The position numbers and the translations under genes were made by a program. A stretch of DNA of 64,000 bases. It comes from Okeania sp. SIO1I7. Lineage in GTDB: Bacteria; Cyanobacteriota; Cyanobacteriia; Cyanobacteriales; Microcoleaceae. Shown here piece after piece: positions 37,087 to 44,917 of this stretch. Below the pieces are notes generated by a model. The model searched no databases. It saw nothing but the letters and a program-made list of their open reading frames with translations, and was not told the origin of the DNA. The DNA is taken from assembly GCA_010672585.1 (NCBI GenBank), contig JAAHGF010000001.1, positions 310,001 to 374,000 on the forward strand, in the 5' to 3' direction. Every line of letters begins with the position of its first letter. Positions within the stretch are counted from its first letter, which is position 1.

Positions 37087-37172
37087 GGTATATTTTCAAT
37101 TTTTTGAGATTTTTTTGATGAGATTTTGGAGCAAAGTGCCCATAAGAAAAATCAAAAGTCGAAAGTAATTAC

Positions 37173-37474
37173 CGAATTATTAATAATTAATTATTAATAA
37201 TTAAATAATTCTGGTTTAAAGCCTCCCCTTTTAAGGGGAAAAAAGCGGTCGTTTGCTTTTGCTTCGCAAAACTGGCGTAACGCAACGCTGACGCGAAACG
37301 CGACAGCGGAACGGAGTTCTCTCTTCGGAGCTTCCCGTAGGGTGGGATGGCTCCGAAACCTGCGCCATATCCAATCGACCAAGAGAAGAAATAATATTTC
37401 TTTATATTCAATTCCGTAACGGTTTTAACCAGAGGTAATTATCAATTATCCATTATCAATTATCAATTAATGAA
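37173..37474 (+). mobile_element. IS605-like miniature element enlarged by palindromic insertions
   Basis: TTAC at 37169-37172, CGAATTATTAATAATTAA start, CAATTAATGAA end. Between GCGGTCG and CCATATCCAATCGACC it has gained about 110 bp of small palindromes (GCTTTTGCTTCGCAAAA, GGAGCTTCCCGTAGGGTGGG), which makes it the longest copy at 302 bp. Confidence 0.75.
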
Positions 37475-37708
37475 TACTAGCTCATATAGTGCCAGAAAAT
37501 CAGTTAAGCTCCTAATATTTATTAGTTCAAACTAGGACAAAAAGATTCAATACAACCAGAGGATAAAAAACAGTATTATTATTATTTTATTCATTCCGTC
37601 TAATATGTATTAAAAATCCCTGCCGTTAGTTCCTTCTTTCTGCCAACATACTATTGACATTCTGGAAGATAATATTTAAAATGCAAAAGATTCAAAACTT
37701 GTATATTT

Positions 37709-37922
37709 GTAAGCATTCAGCAGTCAGCATTCAGCAGTCAGCTATCAGTTATCAACTTATTATCTTAGAAGGAGAATTCAAAATTATGTTTGCGCAGCAT
37801 TCCGCAGAAAAAAAAAGGTAACAAGCTAACCTTAGTTAGTTATTAACGTTCAAAAGCTATTTGCGTAACATGACCTAGGAAATGCTCATAGCTGTTTGCG
37901 CAGCATTCCGCAGGAAATGCTG
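37709..37922. mobile_element. GTAAGCATT-family MITE, rearranged
   Basis: Starts GTAAGCATTCAGCAGTCAGC at 37709. Several copies of TTTGCGCAGCATTCCGCAG lie at about 37789-37810 and 37896-37920. No exact target duplication was found, so it may be two overlapping copies. Confidence 0.5.
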
Positions 37923-37984
37923 ATATATATTTACTAATTATCTGCTAATTCTGACTCTATCTAAATTAAAATTAATTATAAATT

Positions 37985-39103
37985 ATGAGAATATATCTAT
38001 ATATTCTATCAGGAATTACATCAGCATTAATCGGCTGGAGTATAGGGCAATTTATCCTCAGCGATTTAGGCTGGTTACAAAAATTTCCTGAATTAGCATT
38101 ATTTCCTTGTGTGGCAATTTCTCTAGCAGTTGGTATAGTTGCAACAGATATATTTTTAAGTAATCCCACTCGATTTAAACGCAACTTCAACAGAGGTATA
38201 ATACCCCTAAGTATTGCTGCGGGATTAGGATTATTAATCGGTATTGTTTCTGGAGGATTAGTACAAATATTACTCAATCCACAATTAAGAGATAAAGTTA
38301 TAACTGTATCTGATGAATTTGTGAGAATAGTAGGGTGGATTTTAATTGGTGGAGCAGTGGGTTTAGCTGAAGGTTTGACTTGGCGCTGGCGTAGTATAGA
38401 AGCAGGAGATAAACGGCGTTTTTTGCAGCGACTTACCATTAGTTTAACTACCAGTATTTTGACTGCTTTAATTGCAGCAATTATCTTTGAATGGATACGA
38501 CAACAAATGGATGGAATACCCACCGCATTACAAGTTTGGGAAGATACAATAGGTTTTTCTTTATTAGGCGGTTTATTGGGTTTAGTCTTGAGTTTTTCTA
38601 CCTCTCCTAGTCATTTAGTTGCCCTCAGAGCAGGAGCTGGTTTTGAATATACGGAAAATGTCAATTTTAATCAGTCTGAAACATCTAGTAATTATCCCCA
38701 TATACAGAAAGAATTATCACCCAGAATTAAATTTGTGAGTAATGATTTTGCCAATAAAATTGAAGAAGGATTATCAATTCAATTACCTGCAAGAGGTAAA
38801 GTAAAAATTGGTTCGGCTCAGTTAAAAATTATGGGCACTCAACAATTTGGTGTGGATATTTGTATCCCTGGTTTGCCACTGCATATTGCTGACTTAGACT
38901 TAGCATCTAGCCAAACAATTTTAGTACCTAATCTCAAGTTTTTTAATAAAATAGAATATCAAGGCGATCGCTTGAAGGAAAGTACGCCAATCAAACTCAA
39001 ACATAACGATTTAATTGCATTTCATGCCGAAAATGAGGGCTATAATGGTAAAAAAATATTCAGATTTGTCTACTATAATCGCTTCTTGGACCCGCAAGGT
39101 TAG
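37985..39103 (+). CDS. Multi-span membrane protein with FHA-like C-terminus
   Basis: 372 residues. Six likely membrane helices lie in the first 210 (for example GITSALIGWSIGQFIL, PLSIAAGLGLLIGIVSGG, SLLGGLLGLVLSF). Residues about 255-370 are a beta-rich soluble domain with FHA-like spacing (GKVKIGSAQ, DICIPGLPLHIADLDL, IEYQGDRL, IKLKHNDLIAFH). FHA domains bind phosphothreonine peptides; the assignment is tentative because the Ser/Arg pocket is not obvious. The VWA gene that follows overlaps its end by about 59 bases, so the two are co-translated. Confidence 0.65.
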   Translation: MRIYLYILSGITSALIGWSIGQFILSDLGWLQKFPELALFPCVAISLAVGIVATDIFLSNPTRFKRNFNRGIIPLSIAAGLGLLIGIVSGGLVQILLNPQLRDKVITVSDEFVRIVGWILIGGAVGLAEGLTWRWRSIEAGDKRRFLQRLTISLTTSILTALIAAIIFEWIRQQMDGIPTALQVWEDTIGFSLLGGLLGLVLSFSTSPSHLVALRAGAGFEYTENVNFNQSETSSNYPHIQKELSPRIKFVSNDFANKIEEGLSIQLPARGKVKIGSAQLKIMGTQQFGVDICIPGLPLHIADLDLASSQTILVPNLKFFNKIEYQGDRLKESTPIKLKHNDLIAFHAENEGYNGKKIFRFVYYNRFLDPQG

Positions 39104-40421
39104 TTTCTCTTTGTTAATAGTAATTTCCTACATTAATCCTAGTTTTGCTCAAGTAAAAAATGTGGAAATTATTGAAGCTATTCCTGAACGTAATGAAGGT
39201 AAAGTCAGCCTACGAATCAAAGCTTATGACCAAAACAATAAACCAGTAAGAGAACTGGAAAAAGAGAACTTTAATTTAACAGTTTGTCCGCCTAAAACAA
39301 AGCCTAAAACTGGGAAATGTCAAACCTTAAATCCTATTGATATTAATTGGAAAATTCCTCTACCCGAAGAATTACCTCCTGCTTGGGTAATTGTTTTATT
39401 AGATTTTAGTGGCAGTATGAAACAATTAGATAGTAGTGGGGAAAAAACCAAATTAGAAGGAGCGATCGCTGCGATTAGAAAATTCAATCAAGATTTAGCG
39501 GACAAGGGAGAAAATACCAAAATTTCTATTGTACCTTTTGGCAAAGGAGGTAAAAATTGTTCGGGAAATAAAGTGACTAAAAAAGAACTAGATAATTTTG
39601 TTTTAGCAGGTAATAGAAAGGTTGAACAATCTCTGAAAAAACTAGAAAATCAACTGAATAATCTTTGTGCTGCTACAGATATTTATGAACCTTTGCGTCA
39701 GGCAATACAATTTTTTGGTAATTCCGAAGATACTCGTTTTAACCCACGCCCAAATTCTAATTTATCTCAACCAAGACGTTCGATAATTTTACTTTCTGAT
39801 GGCTATCATAGTATTTATGGAAATAGAGAAAATGAACCAGAATTAGAAGCACAAGACTTTGAAAAACTTGTGTTTATGTTAAAAAGTTATCCTAATATTA
39901 CTGTGCATACTTTGGGTTATGGTTTGACTCCCCAACAATTGCAGCAAAAATATGATTTAGAGGAACTTCCTACTATTAGAGATATTAGTGTGAGAGGAGG
40001 AAAAAAAAGTAATAATTCTGAAGAATTAACCGAACTTGCTGCTGAAGAATTTGTCGATCAAAAACGACTACAACAAATTGCGGGAGTAACTAAGGGTATT
40101 GCTGAATTTTCTGGTAATGCTGAGGATATTTCTAGTAGTTTGACTGAATTTTTAGAGGCTTTATTTGATGAGTATCATATTAACTATATTCAGCCAATAA
40201 ATGCCGACCGTGGTTCATTACATAATGTGCAAGTTAGTCTCAATTTACCCGATAATTCAGTAGATTCAGAACAACAACCTTATGTATTTCCTTGGGTGTC
40301 TCGCTCCCTACCTTTTTTGACTAGACTCATCATTTTCTTATTTACTTTAGCAGTATTATTAGGAGGTGGTGTAATACCATTTTTATTGTGGGCAAAATCA
40401 ATTAAGCGAGAGTATAACTGA
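39045..40421 (+). CDS. Exported membrane-anchored VWA protein
   Basis: About 458 residues from ATG 39045, chosen because it gives a signal peptide (SFSLLIVISYINPSFAQ); an ATG ten codons earlier is less likely. A small beta domain is followed by a VWA domain with MIDAS DFSGS and LLSDGYHS. A C-terminal helix (LTRLIIFLFTLAVLLGGGVIPFLLW) anchors it, leaving the VWA domain outside. It overlaps the preceding FHA-like membrane gene. The pair looks like a two-component membrane complex; partners and role are unknown. Confidence 0.8.
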   Translation: MVKKYSDLSTIIASWTRKVSFSLLIVISYINPSFAQVKNVEIIEAIPERNEGKVSLRIKAYDQNNKPVRELEKENFNLTVCPPKTKPKTGKCQTLNPIDINWKIPLPEELPPAWVIVLLDFSGSMKQLDSSGEKTKLEGAIAAIRKFNQDLADKGENTKISIVPFGKGGKNCSGNKVTKKELDNFVLAGNRKVEQSLKKLENQLNNLCAATDIYEPLRQAIQFFGNSEDTRFNPRPNSNLSQPRRSIILLSDGYHSIYGNRENEPELEAQDFEKLVFMLKSYPNITVHTLGYGLTPQQLQQKYDLEELPTIRDISVRGGKKSNNSEELTELAAEEFVDQKRLQQIAGVTKGIAEFSGNAEDISSSLTEFLEALFDEYHINYIQPINADRGSLHNVQVSLNLPDNSVDSEQQPYVFPWVSRSLPFLTRLIIFLFTLAVLLGGGVIPFLLWAKSIKREYN

Positions 40422-40424
40422 AGA

Positions 40425-40510
40425 AGGCAGGAGGCAGAAGGCAGAAGGCAGAAGGCAGAAGAAAGAAGGAAGAAGGAAGAAGGAAGAAGGAAGAAGAGAG
40501 AAGAAAGAAG
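40425..40510. repeat. GGCAGAA/GGAAGAA heptamer repeats
   Basis: The unit changes stepwise from GGCAGAA to GAAAGAA to GGAAGAA along the tract, showing turnover between repeat units. The rest of 40422-40799 is repeat debris. Confidence 0.85.
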
Positions 40511-40799
40511 AAAGAAGCAATAAAATAACGACCGAAATTTTCAATGTTTTTCCAACTATTCCCTATTCCCTATTCCCTATAAATCAAAAAATAGACCTCT
40601 GGCAAAAGTGTTAATTAAATCAATTAAAGACATGAAATCAACAATTTTATCAAAATAAAATGGGTCTAAAACCCCGCCTTTTAAGGCGAAATATTTTTGG
40701 AGCAGAGCTCAAATCCCTATTACAAAAATAACTTCTGACTTCTGACTTCGTTAACTTCCTATTCCCTATTCCCTATCAATAATTTGAGGCGAATTTAAG

Positions 40800-41558
40800 A
40801 TGATACAGAACCAAGCTTTACCTAAATTAATCACCTTTAATGAATTTCTTGACTGGAAGCCAGAAAATGGGCATTATGAATTATATAAGGGAATGATTGT
40901 AGAAATGCAGCCAAAAGGAAAACATGAAGAAATATCAGGATTTTTAGCAGTTGAATTGGCTGTTTTTTTTAGACAGAGTAAACTATCCTATTTTTTACTG
41001 AAACAAGCATTAATAAAAGTACCCAATGAAAATAGTGGTTATTTACCGAAAAATTGTGGTTTAAAGCCTCCCCTTTTAAGGGGATAATAAATAAAAATTT
41101 TCATGATTAGTCAATCCTCTTCTTTTCAAGGAGAGGTAATTATTAATTATTAATTATTCATTATTCATTATTGAACTGATGTATTAGTTGTAGATAGAAA
41201 TGCTCTTAAAGACGAACCTTTGTGGGAAAAATCTTTAACCCTAACAAAAGGAGAATCAATTACCTTGGTAATAGAAATTTTCAGTAGTAATTGGCGAGAT
41301 GATTATTTAACTAAATTAAAAGATTACGTTCGCGTAGCGTCTCGAAGAGAGGAAATTGGCATTAATGAATATTGGATTGTCGATTAATTAGGGATAGGTG
41401 GTTATCGTTATATTGGTAATCCAAAACAACCAAATATTTCTATTTATCAGCTTATTGATGATGAATATCAAGTTCAATGTTTTAGAGGTAATGAATCAAT
41501 TAAATCCACTACTTTTCCTGGATTAAATTTAACTGCTAACCAAATATTTCAAGGTTGA
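40800..41558 (+). pseudogene. Uma2-family (DUF820) endonuclease gene with three lesions
   Basis: The N-terminal part (ITFNEFLDWKPENGHYELYK, HEEISGFLAVELAVFFRQS) runs to NENSGYL. The frame resumes after 41175 as DVLVVDRNALKDEPLWEKSL, then ITLVIEIFSSNWRDDYLTKL with the PD-(D/E)XK-like core. Lesion 1 is an IS605-like element at 41047-41175. Lesion 2 is a 24-bp palindrome at about 41328-41351, adding VRVASRRE in frame. Lesion 3 is a TAA at 41385-41387 in EYWIVD(stop)LGIGGYR. Without these the protein would be about 200 residues, normal for the family. Confidence 0.85.
41047..41175 (+). mobile_element. IS605-like miniature element interrupting Uma2
   Basis: TTAC at 41043-41046. Left hairpin TCCCCTTTTAAGGGGA at 41069-41084, right hairpin CCTCTTCTTTTCAAGGAGAGG-like at about 41116-41136, end TATTGAA. 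Deleting exactly these 129 bp joins TATTTAC to CTGATGTA and restores the Uma2 reading (Y-L-P-D-V), so no target bases were duplicated. Confidence 0.9.
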
Positions 41559-41639
41559 ATAAGGAAGAAGGAATAGGGAAGAAGTAAGAAGGAATAGGGA
41601 AGAAGTAAGAAGGAAGAAGTAAGGTAGATGACGGGGTAT

Positions 41640-41975
41640 TAGAGGATATCTGAAAAGTTTTTTTGATACTGAATTTTGCCCCCCTAGCCCCCCAACTTTG
41701 GGGGGAACAAGAGTCAATTTGCTTGCTCTAGTCCCCCTTTATTAATCCCCCTCCCGTCCCCCTTGGAAATCCCTCTCCCGTCCCCCTTGGGAATCCCCCT
41801 CCCGTCCCCCTTGGAAAGGGGGAAGCCAGAGGATGCTTCGCTTTTGAACGATGGGAAGCCAGAAGATGCTTCGCTTTTGAACGATGGGAAGCCAGATGTT
41901 GCTTCGCTTTTTGTTAAATGGGGGATGCGCGGGGGCGAGCGATGTAGCAAATGGGACTTCTCAGACAATCTTTTA
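41640..41975. mobile_element. G-tract MITE with internal repeats
   Basis: Left end AGAGGATATCTGAAAAGTTT, right end near GGGACTTCTCAGACAATCT, the same ends as at 51123-51422. Inside are CCCTCTCCCGTCCCCCTTGG repeats (41750-41815) and three 36-bp copies of GAAGCCAGAKGATGCTTCGC (41823-41906). An open frame passes through it but only because the repeat length is a multiple of three. Confidence 0.65.
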
Positions 41976-42002
41976 AACCATAAAAATATTCTGGCAAAAC
42001 TT

Positions 42003-42640
42003 ATGAAAAATATATCAATTACATTACCTGAAAGTTGTAACTTTTCAGATTATTTCAAGTTAAATTATTACCCGGAAGATATATTAAATTATTTTGGTTA
42101 TCAATTAATCACAGAAGAATTAGTTTTGCCAAAGTCTCAACAGCAAATTGATGGGGTAGAAAATCTCAAGCAAAGATTTAGGAAAAGTCTTCCCTATATT
42201 ACTTTAGATAGTGAGATGGCAAGGCGAGAATTTTTAATTGCTCCAGTGCTAATAGAATTAGTTGATTACTGTCAGGCAAAACTAAAAGTTTCCTATCCCT
42301 TAGAAGTTTCACCCCAGCTCAAAGGTTCTCTAGATTATTTTTTACAAGCAGGAAATAATTTATTAGTTATTGAGGCAAAGGATGAAAACTTGGAAAGAGG
42401 TTTTAAGCAATTGGCAGTTGAATTAATTGCTCTCGATAAAGGAATAGGAATAGAAGCAGAACAAAATTTATTATATGGAGCTGTTTCTATCGGGAAGATT
42501 TGGCAATTTTCTCTGTTGAAACGACAAGAAAAGCAAGTTAAGCAAGACCTAATTTCTATCGAGTACCTAATGATTTAGAAGAATTAATGGCAATTTTAGT
42601 AGCAATTATCACTGGATTTGAAGAAGAGAATAAGGAATAG
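42003..42640 (+). pseudogene. PD-(D/E)XK nuclease-like gene with a 3' frame break
   Basis: From ATG 42003 the protein reads MKNISITLPESCNFSDYF onwards, with a restriction-endonuclease-like core SLDYFLQAGNNLLVIEAKDE (D then E-x-K). In this frame it stops at 42578. A different frame continues naturally with FYRVPNDLEELMAILVAIIT to a stop at 42640, the usual end of this cyanobacterial family. A one- or two-base change near 42545 explains this. The upstream in-frame codons to 41763 belong to the MITE. Whether the truncated form still works is unclear. Confidence 0.65.
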
Positions 42641-42766
42641 AAAAATGAAACAACAACCACATCACTCTTAATAAATAGTGCCACGCTTCATTCTCCTCTG
42701 GCAGTAACCAATCTTCAACAATTAATAATTAACAATTACCACTGTTGAAAACTGATAAGATTTATA

Positions 42767-43077
42767 TCATGTCCGGATAATTAGTAGACATCTCCAGAAA
42801 ATAGGGAATAGGCAATGGGCAATAGGGAGAAGTAATTGATAATCTATGGATAAGAATTGATTTTACTTTTGATTTTTGGAGAGGTCTAGGGATCAAAAAC
42901 TTTCTTATCTTCTTGTTCTTCTTCCCTCCTGATACCATTTCTCCATGAAGTTGCACTTAATATAAAGATGAGAATAGTCAGTTTAATGAGGTTTGAGCAA
43001 TAATGATTAAGCGCATTGTTACAGAGAAATGGTATGACTCCTCGCTAAGTTATTTATAAGTATTCAACCGGCCATGA
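42767..43077. mobile_element. IS630-type MITE with a second MITE nested inside
   Basis: TA-flanked; TCATGTCCGG at the left and CCGGCCATGA at the right. The second element (about 42786-42894) has AGACATCTCCAGAAA and TTTTGGAGAGGTCT ends. The right end supplies an ATG 12 bases ahead of the probable start of the agmatine deiminase gene. Confidence 0.7.
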
Positions 43078-43085
43078 TAAAATTT

Positions 43086-44219
43086 ATGAATAGAAGATTT
43101 TTTCTCCAATTAATATCGACAACATCAAGCTATATTTTTCTCAAAAATTTAGTCAGCTCTGCCACAACTAATCCTCAATTATTAAATCAAACATCAATTT
43201 CTATGTCATCAAATACCTCGTTTTATATGCCAGATGAAGGCGAACCTCATTTGTGTACTTGGATGGCATTTAGTGCAAGTAAAGATATTTGGGGACGTAA
43301 ATACTATTCTGGCGTACAAGATAATCTAGCAAACATCGCCAGAGCGATCGCTGAATATGAACCCGTAAAAATGTTAGTTCGTGAGGCAGACTATGATGTA
43401 GCCGCAGCCAAATGTGGCTCCAGTGTAGAGTTGATTATTTGTCCTATAGATGACCTTTGGATGAGGGATACAGGGCCAGTTTTTGTTGTGAATGAGAAAG
43501 GTCAAAAAGCGGCCATTGATTTTAATTTTAATGGTTGGGGAAATAAGCAATATCACGACCGCGATGCTGAGGTAGCTCGGTTTGTGGCAAAAAAATCAGG
43601 AGTACCGCTAATCAATACAGAACTTGTATTTGAAGGAGGTGGTATTGAAGTTGATGGTAATGGTACAGCGATCGTAACTGAAAGTTGTATTATCAATAAT
43701 AATCGCAATCCTGGCTGGAGCAAAATTGATTGCGAAACAGAATTAAAGTCTTTATTGGGGTTGCGTAAAATTATCTGGTTACCGGGTATCAGAGGTTATG
43801 ATATTACCGATGGACATACAGATTTTTATGCCCGTTTTGTTCGTCCTGGTGTTGTTGTTGCTGGATACGATCCAGACCCTGAATCTTTTGACCATGCTGT
43901 TACCAAAAAACATTTAGAAATTTTGCGGTCGTCAACAGATGCGGATGGGAAAAAACTAGAAGTTGTTGTGCTTCCAGCACCCAAAAGAATACGACCGGGA
44001 TACGAAAGTGATGACTTTGCAGCAGGATATATTAATTTTTATGTGATTAACGGTGCTGTTATTGCACCAAAATTTGGCGATCGCCAGTCAGACAGACGTG
44101 CGAAAGAAACTCTAGCAGAACTTTTCCCCAGTCGAGATATTGTGCAAATTAATATTGATGAAATTGCTGCAGGGGGTGGAGGAATACATTGCACGACTCA
44201 GCAAGAACCATTAGTTTAG
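43086..44219 (+). CDS. aguA: Tat-exported agmatine deiminase
   Basis: About 377 residues from ATG 43086; the ATG at 43074 lies in a mobile-element end. It begins MNRRFFLQLIS, a good twin-arginine signal, with the h-region up to about residue 28. The mature part is a porphyromonas-type peptidylarginine/agmatine deiminase: WMRDTGPVFVV, EGGGIEVDGNGT, TDGHTDFYARFV, and the catalytic Cys in GGGGIHCTTQQEP nine residues from the end. The usual reaction turns agmatine into N-carbamoylputrescine and ammonia in the cytoplasm. An exported form would act on external agmatine or protein arginine. A polyamine transporter is encoded 5 kb away. Confidence 0.85.
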   Translation: MNRRFFLQLISTTSSYIFLKNLVSSATTNPQLLNQTSISMSSNTSFYMPDEGEPHLCTWMAFSASKDIWGRKYYSGVQDNLANIARAIAEYEPVKMLVREADYDVAAAKCGSSVELIICPIDDLWMRDTGPVFVVNEKGQKAAIDFNFNGWGNKQYHDRDAEVARFVAKKSGVPLINTELVFEGGGIEVDGNGTAIVTESCIINNNRNPGWSKIDCETELKSLLGLRKIIWLPGIRGYDITDGHTDFYARFVRPGVVVAGYDPDPESFDHAVTKKHLEILRSSTDADGKKLEVVVLPAPKRIRPGYESDDFAAGYINFYVINGAVIAPKFGDRQSDRRAKETLAELFPSRDIVQINIDEIAAGGGGIHCTTQQEPLV

Positions 44220-44362
44220 CTTGGAGTTGAAGGAAAAAGAGGGGTCAATTTAATCTCCTCTTATAGCAGTCGAGGCAAAGGACGCGGACAGATAAAAAGC
44301 TTAAAACTTAGACAACGCAAGACTTTTCCTTCTTCCTTCTTTCTTCTTCCTTCTTTCTTCTG

Positions 44363-44848
44363 CTATACTACTTCAGAACGACCCCACAAAGTTGACTCGC
44401 GATTCAGTTCGGGGGGAAAACCTCCTGTTTCTACCTGTCCTCGCACATCCTCTACGTTTTTCCAAGCTAATAACTCAATATATCGTCGCGCCGCACCCAG
44501 AAGATTTCCATCCAAATCATAAGCTTCCAACCAACCATCATCACCATCGGTAACGACATAAACAATCTCGATCGCCTCTTCTTCTACTTCCATCCTGTAA
44601 GCTAGTACAGATCCCCAATCTCCCATTTCCACCGTTTCTCTATAAAATTGATAGGCAGCATAAGCGTTTTCAGACAACTCTTCGGGGTTAAGTTCGCGAT
44701 CGTCCCAAATTTGTTCATCAGTATCTCGATTTTCAATAAATTCTGTATAGCACTTTTGCCAATAATTTAATAATTCGGTTGCTATTGCCTGTTGAATTAT
44801 ATTTGCACGTTCTTCAAGGGGCAACCCAGAAGAATTATCAAATGTCAT
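44363..44848 (-). CDS. Acidic hypothetical protein
   Basis: 161 residues, rich in Glu and Asp, no signal or membrane segment. Notable stretches are IWDDRELNPEELSENAYAAY and VVTDGDDGWLEAYDLDGNLL, then GAARRYIELLAWKN. I do not recognise a family, although good codon use and an intact frame support a real gene. It stands between convergent genes, with the ATPase gene 69 bp upstream on the same strand, so they could share a transcript. Confidence 0.65.
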   Translation of the reverse strand: MTFDNSSGLPLEERANIIQQAIATELLNYWQKCYTEFIENRDTDEQIWDDRELNPEELSENAYAAYQFYRETVEMGDWGSVLAYRMEVEEEAIEIVYVVTDGDDGWLEAYDLDGNLLGAARRYIELLAWKNVEDVRGQVETGGFPPELNRESTLWGRSEVV

Positions 44849-44917
44849 AATTACCCTCCTTATTCTAGTTAGAAAATAAACTAATATTTTCTACTACCTA
44901 AACCGTAAACTTCCCAA

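Larger units (their letters stand above)
35055..37125 (-). repeat. Five tandem repeats of about 465 bp, each with a promoter
   Basis: The shared start GTAGGCTGAGGGTAAA occurs at 35109, 35581, 36042, 36502 and 36974, giving periods of 472, 461, 460 and 472 bp; the fifth copy is cut short. A core of about 280 bp is nearly invariant, including a HIP1 site in GAGGCGATCGCTACCAGAGC. The remainder comes in two versions: one after copies 1 and 4, the other after 2 and 3. On the minus strand every copy has TTGACA, 17 bases, TATTAT. Copies 1-4 also hold a conserved micro-frame (copy 1: 35302-35367, MRSNREVVDALVAIASKITK) without a ribosome site. An array of non-coding RNA genes is the simplest reading. 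Confidence 0.85.

Noticed and set aside
35055-37125. CRISPR array
   Set aside because: The period is 460-472 bp with 280 bp conserved; CRISPR repeats are 24-40 bp with unique spacers. No cas genes are present.
41763-42002. N-terminal extension of the PD-(D/E)XK gene (repeated GKPEDASLLND units)
   Set aside because: It is read-through of a G-tract MITE with 36-bp internal repeats; the family start fits ATG 42003.
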